Shown piece after piece: positions 1-25,885 of a DNA stretch of 64,000 bases. Under the pieces are notes generated by a model that searched no databases, was not told where the DNA came from, and saw only the letters and a list, made by a program, of their open reading frames with translations. The DNA comes from Aphrophora alni (lineage: Eukaryota > Arthropoda > Insecta > Hemiptera > Aphrophoridae). The stretch spans positions 147,213,830-147,277,829 of the forward strand of contig OY740765.1 in assembly GCA_963513935.1 (NCBI GenBank), given 5' to 3'. The position numbers and the translations under genes were made by a program. Within the stretch, counting starts at the first letter, position 1. Every line of letters starts with the position of its first letter.

Positions 1-289
1 ACAAGCAGAGATCCATATGAAAGGATAGGTAAGGGAAGTACAGCGGGATAACAGATAAAAGAATAGTATGGAGGAGCTTGGTCATGTACATTGGCTAGTT
101 CTTTAGCTTCATATAAATTTATAAAATGTCAATACTGTAAAAGTAAAATATGTAGTTTAAACCTTCAGTATTGACTAGTGTCATTTTTGTTTAGTTTTAA
201 CTATTTTTCAACATTCCTAATGATTTTTAAAAAAATTTGGTACTTCAACATCTTTAAAAAATTTCAAATAATATATTTTTCTATTTTAG

Positions 290-13797
<13,508 letters not shown>

Positions 13798-13895
13798 ATG
13801 TACAGATCTTAAAATTTAAGAACAATAACAATGTAAAGAGAAATACAAATTTTAAGTATATTGTTGATTTTTTTTTTTTTTTCAGTGTTGATTTT

Positions 13896-14989
13896 AAATT
13901 TAGGTAAATATCGGTTGTACCTCGTCCTCCGATTTTTCTATAAAAAATTATGAAAACAAAGTATTTACCTTATAACCAAAGATCAGATCATATTATTTGT
14001 CGCAATAAACATTTCAAGTCCCAAAATACATTAGTTTAATAGAAAATGAAATTTATAAAAGCATGAAATCTAGCTACATAGGTTAGGAATGCCAACGTTA
14101 ATACTAATTACTATGTTCATCAAGTCACTGAATGTATGATCGCTTGTTGAATCTCACATCACTCTTTGAGACCTAGTAAAGGAACTACAGGTCTGGGAAG
14201 GTAACTATGAACTACATATAAAACAAGGGAATCTAGCTGTTGTTAGGTTAAATACAACTATGATAACGAAAGACTACGTTCGTCAAGTGTCATCGTTCGA
14301 TGTATAAATATATTAATATTAATAATAACATATAATAATATTTAATATTAATATTATTAAAACATATAATATAAATATTATTATATGTTCTTATTAATAT
14401 TAATTATTATTATAAATACATTTTAAATATTATTGGTCATGGCAAATTCCTGACCGTGTGAGGTTCTGATAATAGCGTGTTGTTGGATGTATGCGCAATA
14501 CATATCTTTTGACAGGTGAAATATTACAACGCTATTTGAGTTCATAGTTCATAATGATGCGAACTAGGTCTCGCCAGGTCACTGAGTATATTATATATTG
14601 ATCTAAACTAGATCTAGTAAATGAACTGAAGGTCTGTAGTTCCTTTACTAGGTCTGGTTAGGTAACCATATATACATAGTTACCTTCACAGACCTGTAGT
14701 TCCTTTATTAGGTCTCAAAGAGTGATGTGAGATTCAACAAGCGATCATACATTTAGTGACTTGATGAACATAGTAATTAGTATTAACGTTGGCATTCCTA
14801 ACCTACAGAGCTAGATTTCATGCTTTTATAAATCTTATTTTCTATTAAACTAATGTATTTTGGGACTTGAAACTTTTATTGCAACCAATAATATGATCTG
14901 ATCCTTTGATTACAAGGTAAATACTTTGTTTTCATAATTTTTTATAGAAAAATCAGAGGACGAGGTATAACCAATATTTACCGAAATTT
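13896..14989. mobile_element. Foldback element with about 300-bp inverted arms
   Basis: The left arm 13896-14205 is the reverse complement of 14668-14989 with a modest number of mismatches (for example GTACCTCGTCCTCCGATTTT against AAAATCAGAGGACGAGGTAT). The roughly 460-bp centre is AT-rich with its own partial repeats, including a GGTCTGTAGTTCCTTTACTAG copy at 14629-14649. There is no open frame of note. A full inverted arrangement with no coding capacity fits a foldback/MITE-type element directly downstream of the LRR gene. Confidence 0.8.
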
Positions 14990-15054
14990 ATTTGAACCAA
15001 AACTCTTTTCCATTGAAAAGTCACTTGTTTTAAATAGCATTTTTTGTAACATTT

Positions 15055-16005
15055 AATACTGCTGGCCCAGATGATATCCACAATGGAATGTTACAGAGGA
15101 ATTCACTTAGAACATTTTTAATTAATTCAGTTGTTTGGACCTCTGAAAATTTTTCTGAGGAATGAAAAACTGCTATCATTATTCAGCTGTTGAAACTGGG
15201 AAAACAGAAGCTGAGTACAAATTCATATCGCCCAAGTGCTTTTACATCTAGTTTAGGAAAATTATTAGAAAGTATAATAAAAAATAGATTTAGATGGTGA
15301 TTAGAAAAACAACTTGTACCAGAAACAATTTAGTTTGACCTGGTAGAAGTACCATAGATGCATTTCTCAAGTTGATGGAAGATATCTTATGCAGGTTTTC
15401 AAGTAAGGTCGGTCATAGTTGCTGTGATGGTGGTCTTCGAAGCTGCCTTTGACAAGGTACTTCCAGCTTCTTTAATTCTACAAGGAATGAAAATGGGAAT
15501 TAAAGGAAGAATGTTGAGATTCATAGATTCTTTTTATCTGGGTATAACGATAAAAACAAAGACAAACAGTACATCTAAAGAGAACAAAATTAATAATAAA
15601 GTTTCTCAGGAATCTTTTCCGAGTCCTAGATTTTGTAAACAATGATGCATGATCTAGGAAGATTTTTGCCAGTTTAAGTGAATATAACATCTATGTTGAT
15701 GAGCTAATTATCTGAACAGTTAAAGCAGATTAAACATTGGCTGCTCAAATAATATAAAAAGCAATCACATCATTATCAATGAGGCTCAAAAATGGAGTAT
15801 AGATTTCTGAAAAAAACTGAATGCATGTTATTCACTATAAAGTACTTTCTCAAAGAATATAAACCAGAAAGTCTTTTGTTTGGAAAAAATATTAAGTACA
15901 ACTCTCATTCAAAAATCTTGGGAGTGACTCTGGATGAAAAACTTATTTGGAGAAAACATATAGAAACTGTGACAGACAAATGTCTAAAGCAGTGCAGGTA
16001 ATATT
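15055..16005 (+). pseudogene. LINE reverse transcriptase, decayed
   Basis: Successive frames give a GPDDIHNGML block (about 15067), a NSYRPSAFTSSLGKLLESII block (about 15218), an AAFDKV block (15424-15645), and KILGVTLDEKLIWRKHIE (about 15918-15975). These are in the correct order for RT motifs 1, 2, A and the thumb-linked 'LGVxLDxxLxWxxHI' of jockey/CR1-type LINEs. The catalytic YADD box is unrecognisable. Many stops. The family cannot be settled. Confidence 0.78.
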
Positions 16006-16039
16006 GGGGAGAAGATATGGTCATTTTGAGATAACTATA

Positions 16040-17175
16040 CAGCAATCCCTCGCTATTCGCAAAGAATACGTCCCGAAAAAGTACCGCGAATAGCGTAGAA
16101 TCAAATCTTTATCGGAAAAGGGAGGTTATATTCGTGATAAACTGTATATAGAACATTTTAAAACATTATGTACTGTACTAATACAGTACCTATACGTAAT
16201 TAATTTAAATAAGATAATAAATTTCATGTTTTACATTTTATTTACTTTATTTTTTATAAAGTATCCTGCTTATCCCGTAAATGATAACTTCAGTTTCATA
16301 ACACTAAATACATAATCCTTGACACAGTCACTAAAATCTAAGAACTGTACAATCTACTATGGAAATATTTATCACTGAGAAATCTAAAACACTACAATTA
16401 CAAAAAAAAAAAAATTAATTAACTTAATTTTTAAAAAGTTTAAAAAAACTTGTAATCTTTGATTGTTTTTTATTCACATCTAGTTCTTTTCGCACTTCGT
16501 TGTACGGCGCTAATGTCATGTGAAGTTCTCGACTGAATTTAATTGACCGTTCAAGAGAAGGATCGACTTCTGACACTTTCGTAGCTAAGTCTTTCACTAA
16601 TCGAAAAATTTCAGTCACTTCTTTTTAATTAATTTGACTTTGAGATGAGAAACATCATTTTTTAGTTCTTCGTCTTCGTCATCCTGGCTCATTATATTAG
16701 GTGTATCTTTTATAATCTCCTCCAGATCTTCCTCTGTTAGTTCGTCATCATTATCTTCCAAAAGTTCAAGGATTTCATTGAAACCATCGCCTTCAATTTT
16801 ACGAGCTACCGATATAATTTCTGTCATAGTTTCATCAGGACACATCGTAAATTCTAAAACAGCTTCTGGCCATAATTTTCGCCAGCATGCATTAATTGTT
16901 GACGATTTAATTTCATCAATCGCATCCTTTATGTATTTTGTCAATATTATAATAAAATTTATTTGAATAACAAAACCACTTCTTTTATTTACTAAAATCG
17001 TTTTTAACATACGTCTACTGGATCAATGTCAATACTAAGCTGTAGTATAGTATATATGACGTTCTATTTGCTGCTATCGCTCTAGGCTATAAATAGTCCC
17101 CGTTATATGCAGTTTCGTTTTACGCAGCACTTTGCCGGAACCCATCTACCACTTATAACGAGGATTATCTGATTA
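16040..17175 (-). mobile_element. Internally deleted Tigger element
   Basis: The left end CAGCAATCCCTCGCTATTCG follows a TA at 16038-16039. The right end near 17150-17175 (TATAACGAGGATTATCTG) is a diverged inverted match. Inside, the minus strand encodes only the C-terminal third of a Tigger transposase. The catalytic domain is missing, so this is a deletion derivative. Confidence 0.72.
16424..17010 (-). pseudogene. Tigger transposase C-terminal fragment, frameshifted
   Basis: The first frame (17010 to 16615) contains KDAIDEIKSSTINACWRKLW and an acidic ELTEEDLEEII stretch. The second (16618 to 16424) contains PSLERSIKFSRELHM and ends ITSFFKLFKN. In Tigger transposases these regions are contiguous, so a single -1 frameshift at about 16617 splits them. 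The N-terminal HTH and the DDD core are absent. Confidence 0.85.
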
Positions 17176-17193
17176 TCTGTATATATATATACA

Positions 17194-17702
17194 CAGTAGA
17201 ACCTCTGTTAACCGGCCTATTTCGTAGTGTACTGGTTCGATGAGAGTTTCCGAAAATAAATTGTAATTGAAACACCAAAGCGGCAGCGAGTCAAATGACT
17301 TTGTCGATAGCGGTATCCCATTGTCGGCAGCGTAAAAACACCGCGGCATTTGCACCCGTCGGTATAGCAGACATACACCGGCAAAAACGTTTGATGGGCT
17401 GCTTTTTTTCCACAAATCAATTTAGTATACATTATGGAAAATATAACATTTCTTTTCAGTTTTCTTCTTGTCTTTGACTGGTTATGATCTACGTACAGTA
17501 TATACAGTAAATAAAAATGAGCGAGTTACGAAAACAGAAGCGTGTGTTGGTTTTGTTTGAGACGCGGTTAAATGTGTTAAATGAGGGGAATCTGTAAAAA
17601 AGCTTTTTTGACAAGTTTAACGAGAACCTCGGATTAACCGGCCAAACAGGCAACCGGCCCGGGTGTCAGTCCTGACTAGACCGGTTAAGAGGGGTTCTAC
17701 TG
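17194..17702 (+). mobile_element. Tigger-type miniature element, copy 1
   Basis: The ends CAGTAGAACCTCTGTTAACC and GGTTAAGAGGGGTTCTACTG are inverted, with TA on the right side. Internal sequence contains one unit of a roughly 70-bp GC-rich repeat (AAAGCGGCAGCGAGTCAAA to CACCGCGGCA) and a plus-strand scrap of a CENP-B HTH starting MSELRKQKRVLVLFETRLNV at 17517. About 510 bp. Related to copies at 35526 and 52255. Confidence 0.82.
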
Positions 17703-18144
17703 TATATATACAGGTAATCAGGTATATATTATATAATTATATATATATTATATAATATAATACAATGTAACACATTGTATTTTTGGAACAAAATCATAAT
17801 GCTCTTTTATAATAATGAGGCATTTTTAATCTAAATGTCATACATTACCGTACAAAAGCCAAATAAACAAATAATTATTATCCAAACAAACAAAACCTTT
17901 ACTAAGAATAATTTTTTTTTTTTTTTAATTTTGTAACAGTGTCATTTTTCTACAGTTGCATCACAAGTTTATACCAGCTGATGGTTTGGATATGAAGCCT
18001 TCCGATTCCAAGATGACAGACAGAAACCAAATCCAGCATTGACACAGCAAGTTTGAAATCTTAAAATTGTTGACTTTTACGAGTATTCGTCCTGTCATGA
18101 AATAGCACCGTTTTTATCAAAATATGTAGCAATTTCATCCCTTA

Positions 18145-18432
18145 TTAATTTACGTAAGCACAAAGTCCCCTTGATCTATTCAAAAGGGAAATCATTGATT
18201 CCATACCTCCTTCATTTCTCCATGATCCTTTTATCAGAATTCCATTTTCTTCATAATCTAGGAATCCATGAGGAATGTACACGTTTGGTGAATGCTTCTT
18301 CATACAGTTATGTAAATAAATGGCAGCCAACACAATCAATTGTGCATTCTTTAGTTCTAACAACATGGGTTTTCTCAAAACTCTAAATACCGCACTTATT
18401 ATGCCAAAACCATTTTCAACAACTCTGCGACC
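18145..18432 (-). pseudogene. PIF/Harbinger transposase C-terminal fragment
   Basis: One open frame reads GRRVVENGFGIISAVFRVLR then LVLAAIYLHNCMKK, IPHGFLDYEENG and GSWRNEGG. The 'RRVVENxFGIxxxxFRVL' and 'VLAxxxLHN' blocks define the C-terminal half of DDE_Tnp_4 (HARBI1-like) nucleases; the last catalytic Asp/Glu region lies in VVEN. It is in a single frame from 18432 to the stop at 18145, but the N-terminal half is not found upstream. Confidence 0.85.
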
Positions 18433-18531
18433 CCTACATAACCTACACCAAAATCAAGAAAGACCAGGTTTCAAAGTATGTAGTAAGAACATCAAAACGT
18501 TTTGAACGTTGCTATAATTATTCCTTGTTGT

Positions 18532-18690
18532 TTAAAGGCGAAAAATCTTTGTCATCCATCACCTTATACAAAAAAGAATAAATGAGCAAAAATAAAGACC
18601 TCTAGTCCTCGAATACTCTATTAGCGTTGGGGTCGGAAGAGAACACGAGTTGGTCAAAAGAGATCTGTTAGGAAAGATGGATCTACACAA
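18532..18690 (+). repeat. Interspersed repeat family R1, copy 2
   Basis: The best-preserved copy: GGCGAAAAATCTTTGTCATC, CCTCGAATACTCTATTAG, GGGGTCGGAAGAGAACACG and AGTTGGTCAAAAGAGATCTG blocks in order. The following 18685-18730 contains a small inverted repeat (GATGGATCTACAC / GTGTAGATCCATC). Confidence 0.65.
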
Positions 18691-18799
18691 GACTACATGA
18701 AGAAAAGTGTAGATCCATCTGAGGTCCTTGGGTTCACCACACCCGCACTCACTATGAGTGAACAATGCTATAAAAACTATAAACCACATGACATAAATA

Positions 18800-20900
18800 T
18801 ATTGAAATTCAAACCAAAATTCTAAACAGTCTGAAATATGAAAAATACTGTAAATTTATAATAGTAATGAATAGCACAAGCTGATTACATATAACAGCTA
18901 ACTAAAATTGTTAAACTTTTTTTTTGTAATGTTTATTCTCTTTTGAGAAAGGTTTTAATAAACCAAAATATGAAGTATTTTCTATTTGTTATACAAATAA
19001 ATTAAATATGTTATTCTTTTGGTGTTTAACAAGATAGGACCAGAGTGGAGAAAGGCTATCTATGGCTTTGCAGAATAATGGGAGAAGGATACCTTAGTTT
19101 TTTTTTACAGTGGAGAGAAACTCCACAACTGTATTTTTCTGGATGAGAGCTTCTAGGTCATATTATAAATGTCCTATGTTTTATATAACAACCTATAATG
19201 ATTTATGTATCCTTATATTTTGTATACAAATTCATACAATATAAAGTCCATTTACATTTATTCCACTTCCCTGAACAACAAATTTAGAAATAGGAAAAAA
19301 TAATACTCTTGTAGATTTCAGATTTGATTACTATTTTATTGTATATTCGTACCATACATTATAATGTAAAATTGAAAATATAATTTACATTTATACAAAA
19401 TTTCAAAATTCATTTTTCTTTTTGACTAGAACAGCTTTATAGTCTACAAGTTGAATGATATCAGTATGACAATAAGTTTTTTCAGAAACCTTAAAAAAAG
19501 TCTTAAATTTAAGCAAACCTTAAACTTGTAATACAATAATTTTAAGCTAGCCATTTTCAAATATATTCAAACAATTTTGTAATGTGTTGCATATGAAGAC
19601 GTGACTTAATTATTTTATTGAAAAATCACTTTGTTACCAATAAAGTATTTGTTGTGGAAAATTGTGTTTTCTTTTATTTTATAATGTTATAATAACTTTT
19701 TCTTTTAAATAACAAAAAATTAGCGATAGTTTTGGATTAAATATTAATTTTAAACAAATGTTCTGTTCTTTCAACAATAGGAAAAATACTGATAATTTTA
19801 GTAAATGTTGTAAGAATAAAAAACTAACATCTATATATAACATTAAAAGTAAGATAGCATGTTTCTTTTTAAATTACAACAAACAACCAAATTTAAAAAA
19901 CTTTTTGTTCATCCATGTTTTCATACCAAATGATAATTGAGATATTGGTAGTTTTACAGATTAAAATACTAGGCTTTTTTTTCTTAATTTGTTAGGCACC
20001 CCCTCCCCACCAGACAATACCTGCCTGTTTCAAGAAGCCACCATGGGAACCGTTAAAATGTCTATAGAATTGTCAAAAAAAAGTCATTCAGAAATGAAGC
20101 TATAAAAATAATAGACACCAGATACCATGAAAACCTATACAGACTGTTCAGTTAACCTAAGGTTTGAAGGTGGATACTACAATCAAAACAGGGGAGAAAT
20201 ACTTCACACCAGCCAGCACAAAATCGGTATGAATGCAGAATTCCTGATTATAAAGGTAAAAGCACTTGAGGCGGTTTGTGCGTTTTTCAAACTAAACAAC
20301 ATTCGAACAAAGAAATAGAAAATAAAATAGATATTTATATTGAGTTATAAATAAATATAATTTATTCATCGTCATATTTCATTTCAGTATTATATAGGCT
20401 CAACACTGATTTTGTTTTATTTTAAAATTTTGTTATTTGTAGGTCAATAAATAACTATTTTAGTAATATCTCGCCCAACATATATATATTTAACTGACTG
20501 ACCGCCGATTGTATTAAATAATTCAATAAAAGATATTTCAGACATCCTTGTGAAATTAAAGAATTTTTCATTGTAAAATTCAGCATTGGGAAGTCTTGTT
20601 GAGGCAACAACATAGTAGCAACCAGATGGCAGCAGCCATCTCGACTTTCGCAGTTTATTGTGATCAGTATTGACAATCTGTCACATCAACGGTCTACTAA
20701 ACATGAACCATCTCTTGTGTTTTAGCCTAAATATGACTCCTAGTATGCTGTCTAACGATGGAAGATAAGAAGTTTTGTATAAACAAACTCCAAAGCAGCT
20801 CTAAAAACATTTGTGCAGGATAGATGAGTTGAGATTTATTTTCGTCATGGCTGAAGAAACAAAACAAACATATCTTCAATGGGTCCCATGGTAAAAGGCA
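18800..20900. other. Intergenic AT-rich DNA, no gene seen
   Basis: No recognisable coding frame or repeat end on either strand. Confidence 0.5.
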
Positions 20901-20929
20901 ATGAGGTGTGAACATGGTTGCAATGTCAG

Positions 20930-21325
20930 CATTGACATGTGCCCAGTCCTAAGAGCCCCTGTATCATTTGAACCTGGGTAAATATACAGGGGCTGCAGTT
21001 CTTTGAGAAAGAAAGTCAAGAAGAGTAGATCGAAATGTGGACATCTGCAACCAAAGGAAGACACCTATATAAATTCCAAAAGAAGTCAGCTGATCCTCCT
21101 ATGTACTGAGAGGAATCTGTCAGTGTATGGGGACGTTAGGTTCAAGAATGACAATAGGACAATAGTAACTCAGGGAGTACTCTTTCTGGTTCAATCTAAG
21201 TGATGGATTCTCATGTTCAGCATACGGATCAGACATGGAGTCATTGAAGCACATCCTCCTACAGTGCACTGCACTAAATAATGCAAAAGACATAAAGCAA
21301 AAAAGTGTAAGGAGGAATTAACCTA
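20930..21325 (+). pseudogene. LINE 3' end, decayed
   Basis: About 21195-21310 encodes DGFSCSAYG...ESLKHILLQCTALNNA, matching the CxxC-type HILLxC tail that ends ORF2 of jockey/R1-like LINEs. The preceding 250 bases are coding-like but broken. Confidence 0.55.
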
Positions 21326-21878
21326 ATTTGTCAGTAAAAACCAGTGTCCACTATCCACTGGGGGTGGGGGTATTAGCATACCATGGACATCGAGCAATCT
21401 GCATCACTAGATGCTGGAAGCTTGAAGAAAGATGCAAGTCAGCAGCTAACACATAATCGAATTTGACAATTACAAAAAAAAACATTTTAGTGCTTCAAAA
21501 ACATCTCTTAAGTGATTTAACATAAATTAAGTTATACTATAGCAATCAAAGTAATAATACTCATTTAGAACAGCTGATTAGGTCTATTAGCTTAAATAAT
21601 AAAACTCGAACATAGACCAACGTGAAACATTTTGCTTGAGTTTTATCTAAAATAATTTAATTATGTACACAAACATTATAATAGGTAACACATACTCAGG
21701 GGAAACATCTCAAGACTATTTTCATAATATCTACCACCTAACAAGACACCAAAAGTTCTCGATCATTTTGTTCTGAGAGCCCTACACATCAGACAGCATC
21801 AAAAGAAAAATATTAATCTCGTGGCTCCTTTCATGAATGTTTTTCTTCCAATTCACTATAGAAAAAAAAAAATTGTAA

Positions 21879-22878
21879 CCCTTAAAGTGCAACAAGAAAA
21901 TTTTCAAAATTGGAAAATTTGGTAACATATATCTAAAATGCAAACTCACCCAAATATGCCACAGGTAAAAATTTTTTTTGGAGAACTTAATTCTAAACGA
22001 TACATATTGAGTTATATACCATGATATCTTAACAAATTTGGTGTCAAAGTGTTCAGTTTTACCTAGGCTACAATAATATTTGTAAATATGTTGGATTATA
22101 TATAGCCTAATAAAAACATTTTTCTTTTTTTACCTTGTAAACCAAAAATATTTTACCTTAGGGAAGTACGAATTGTTTTCTATAAGTGATCAAATTTTAA
22201 AATTAAAGTAAAAAAAATAATTTTTTTTTGAGTCAATATGTGGACAGTGTTTAGGTCTGGGGGTTTCATTGAAGGCCTATTTTGTTTAGCTGATTAACTA
22301 GATTGATCTAAATTTAAATCAATATCACTCCCATCATTACCAAATAAATATTTCAAATCATCTTCTGAGGCTAAAGAGTCAACATCTGAATAACCTTGAA
22401 GTAATCTGTCTACTTCGCTACTTCTTAGGTTTTCTTCTGCCATTTCAAAGCAATATATTGATCCGAAACCCTACTTTACACTTGTAATAACTAAAATATT
22501 AACCTTAAACGAACAAATAATAACATAAAGCGAACAACAGACGGCAAAAAAAAACTGACGAAAGTAGCGATAAAATATATCACACAATTACATTATCAGT
22601 ACACTTATAAACTGCAAATCAAAATGACAACAGCTGATTTTGTGCATCTGTGATTGTTTCATCTGTTTAGTTAGCCAAAATGAACTTTTTTTCCAACCAC
22701 CACTAAATATCATTGGAATACCAATGTACCACAGCATTTTAAAACACTGAAATACTATATAGTGGATGATAAAAAAATTATATAAACTACCCAATATCCG
22801 GTGGCGATGGATCGTCACCATTGCACTTCTCGCATGAAAAAATGATGACAATAGATCGTCACTGTGGCACTCAAAGGC
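21879..22878 (-). mobile_element. piggyBac-type internally deleted element, copy A
   Basis: The element begins CCCTTAAAGTGC (left TSD altered to GTAA) and ends GTGGCACTCAAAGGC followed by TTAA at 22879-22882. Over most of its 1000 bp it matches the element at 42785-43855. Near the right end two copies of a GATCGTCAC motif lie in inverted order. The minus strand carries a short acidic ORF (22294-22443). Confidence 0.85.
22294..22443 (-). CDS. Residual piggyBac transposase N-terminus, copy A
   Basis: A 49-codon frame starts MAEENLRSSEVDRLL and is rich in D/E/S (YSDVDSLASEDDL), ending DIDLNLDQSS. piggyBac transposases start with such an acidic disordered segment before the DDE domain. The rest of the transposase is absent, so no transposase function is expected. 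Confidence 0.7.
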   Translation of the reverse strand: MAEENLRSSEVDRLLQGYSDVDSLASEDDLKYLFGNDGSDIDLNLDQSS

Positions 22879-22882
22879 TTAA

Positions 22883-23513
<631 letters not shown>

Positions 23514-23519
23514 TTAAAT

Positions 23520-25836
23520 GACCACGTTTGTGCTCTTGTTATTCGGTTACGAAGTAAAGAAAAAAATTCCACCACTCTCTACAAATCAGCACAATTGTAT
23601 ACAACAGTTGTACATACTTCATTCCAAAGTTATTTTTTAACGTTATTATACGAATATTCTTTAAAAGTTCTATTAAAAAATGCCAGCTACTTTTCAACCT
23701 CTTCAATTAAAAAAGTTAAACATGTTTTCTTCCATTTTAAGAGAGAAATGATAAAACACATGGCAAGTTCCCTTTGAATACTGGCAATAGAAGACCTAAA
23801 TATCTTCAGCAGAGAGTTTTGCCCTTGATATGAGCGACCATAGTATTTTTCAAGTTATCCAACAGTCTGAAGACAGTATTCAGTGGCTGTTTGTCAAATT
23901 CAAGGGTTTTTGTCTTGGCTGTGAATGACAGAGTATACTCTCCTACACAAATCAATAACCCTCTTCTTTAAGACAAATCTGTCTGGGTAAAAAATTTTAG
24001 AGTGCAGTAACTCTGGGATTGATATTTAGATCACAGCACCTAAACTATCACATGATTTTCTAAATTATTTGAAAATCAAGTTTGAGGTTATAAATGCACA
24101 ATATTTCTAGCAATACAAACATTTTGTCTTACTATTTAAAAACAAATTACTTAATGTCGGGTGGTATTAAGGGTGTCCAGTGGTCTGGGCTCAAAGAATT
24201 AAAACATAATTCAAGAATTTCAAGGCTTGAATTTAAAAAAAAAATTCAAGGCTCTTATCGACAAATTAATTCTGCTCTAATATCTCAAAAATTCAAGGAC
24301 GAAGGGAATTTCCTGGACTTTATTGGGAGACAAGAACCAAGATGGCGTGAGCCAGAAGGTGCCATTGGAAGGAGAAGAAGAAATCTCAAAAATCAAAGGC
24401 AAGATAAAAACATATACTATTTTTACAAAATTTAAATTCATTATAATTTCATATTTATTTAATTTTTTTTAATGATTAAAATAATATGATTATAGAATTC
24501 GTATTTTTTTATTTATTAAAATAATACTTTTAGAAATTCTAATAAATAATTTGAATAAATCAAATTCGAATTATTTAAAATGAAAATTATAATAGAACGT
24601 TTTATTCAAAATTAGAACGTTAAATTCAAAATGTATTCAGTTATATAATACAGTGTATAGAAGAAAACTGTATAAAAGTAATACACTTCATTCATAGATA
24701 CATTTTCATTTGATAAGTACAATGGATGAACGATTTCAAAAGAAAATTTGAAAAGTAAAAATCAAAACTTTCTATTACTATTTACTTGTTGATTTGAAGA
24801 ACATAATATGTTATATAAAAATGTTTATAAATGACAATTCTAAAGATTAAATTATCTCTGAAATAAAAATAATTTAGAAGAAAACAGGAGTTAAATACCA
24901 CACAAAGTCAAGGTCACACAGTGGCCGTATGTAATGTTTTCTATAGTCGATTATGTAATATTAAATAACTACACATAATTTAACCCAAATTTGAACACCT
25001 TTCCTAACATAAATGGCATATAAAAACGAAATGATAATAAGGAAAGAGTGATTCGGAAACATTGGATTGAATAGATTGTACGTCAAGTAGTAGGCTTAAC
25101 CTCCTTATCGACAGGTTTGAAGGTCACTGTGGAGGATCAATGCCAGGGTATTTACCAACACTTCCTACTGAAATTCTCAATTTTTTCCAGTATTCCGCCT
25201 ATTTTGCCAAAATTCTCAGTAGTTTTTCATAACTTTTCCACCAAAATATATAATTTCAGATTGTATAGCGTTAATATGAATATTGAATTTATAAAGTACC
25301 CACAAGGGCGGTATCATACGGACTTCAAGGAAATAAGACTTCATAACATTATTTCTTATCAAGATGATCACACTATAACATACCCTCGACAACTGATATT
25401 CCCCTGTTCCACCGTTTACAAAAAGTCCGGATGTGCTAATGGATATAAATCAAATTAAAATGGTGTAACTAATTTATTATTATTTTTTAAATAATTATAT
25501 TTAAATTCAATTTTAATCCTTTTATTTTACTGTAGAGTGTAAAGGTTTTCGTAGCATTAGTTCTTATAAAAGTAATTACGACCACAGACACTCAGCTGTT
25601 CCGCTGTTTACAAAAATGAGTCCAAGTGAGGTAATGGAAATAAATTTATTTGAAAAAAAATAAAGTTCAAATGGTCATAATTCAAAAAATGTTCATAATA
25701 ATTATGACCATTTATGAATACTATTGAATTTAATACATTTATACTTTATGTTGAATTTTAATACATTTATTTTACTGTATAGGATAACAGTAAAACTGGG
25801 CGACAGTGGTGTATTGTGAGCTGAAGATTCAGGCTA

Positions 25837-25885
<49 letters not shown>

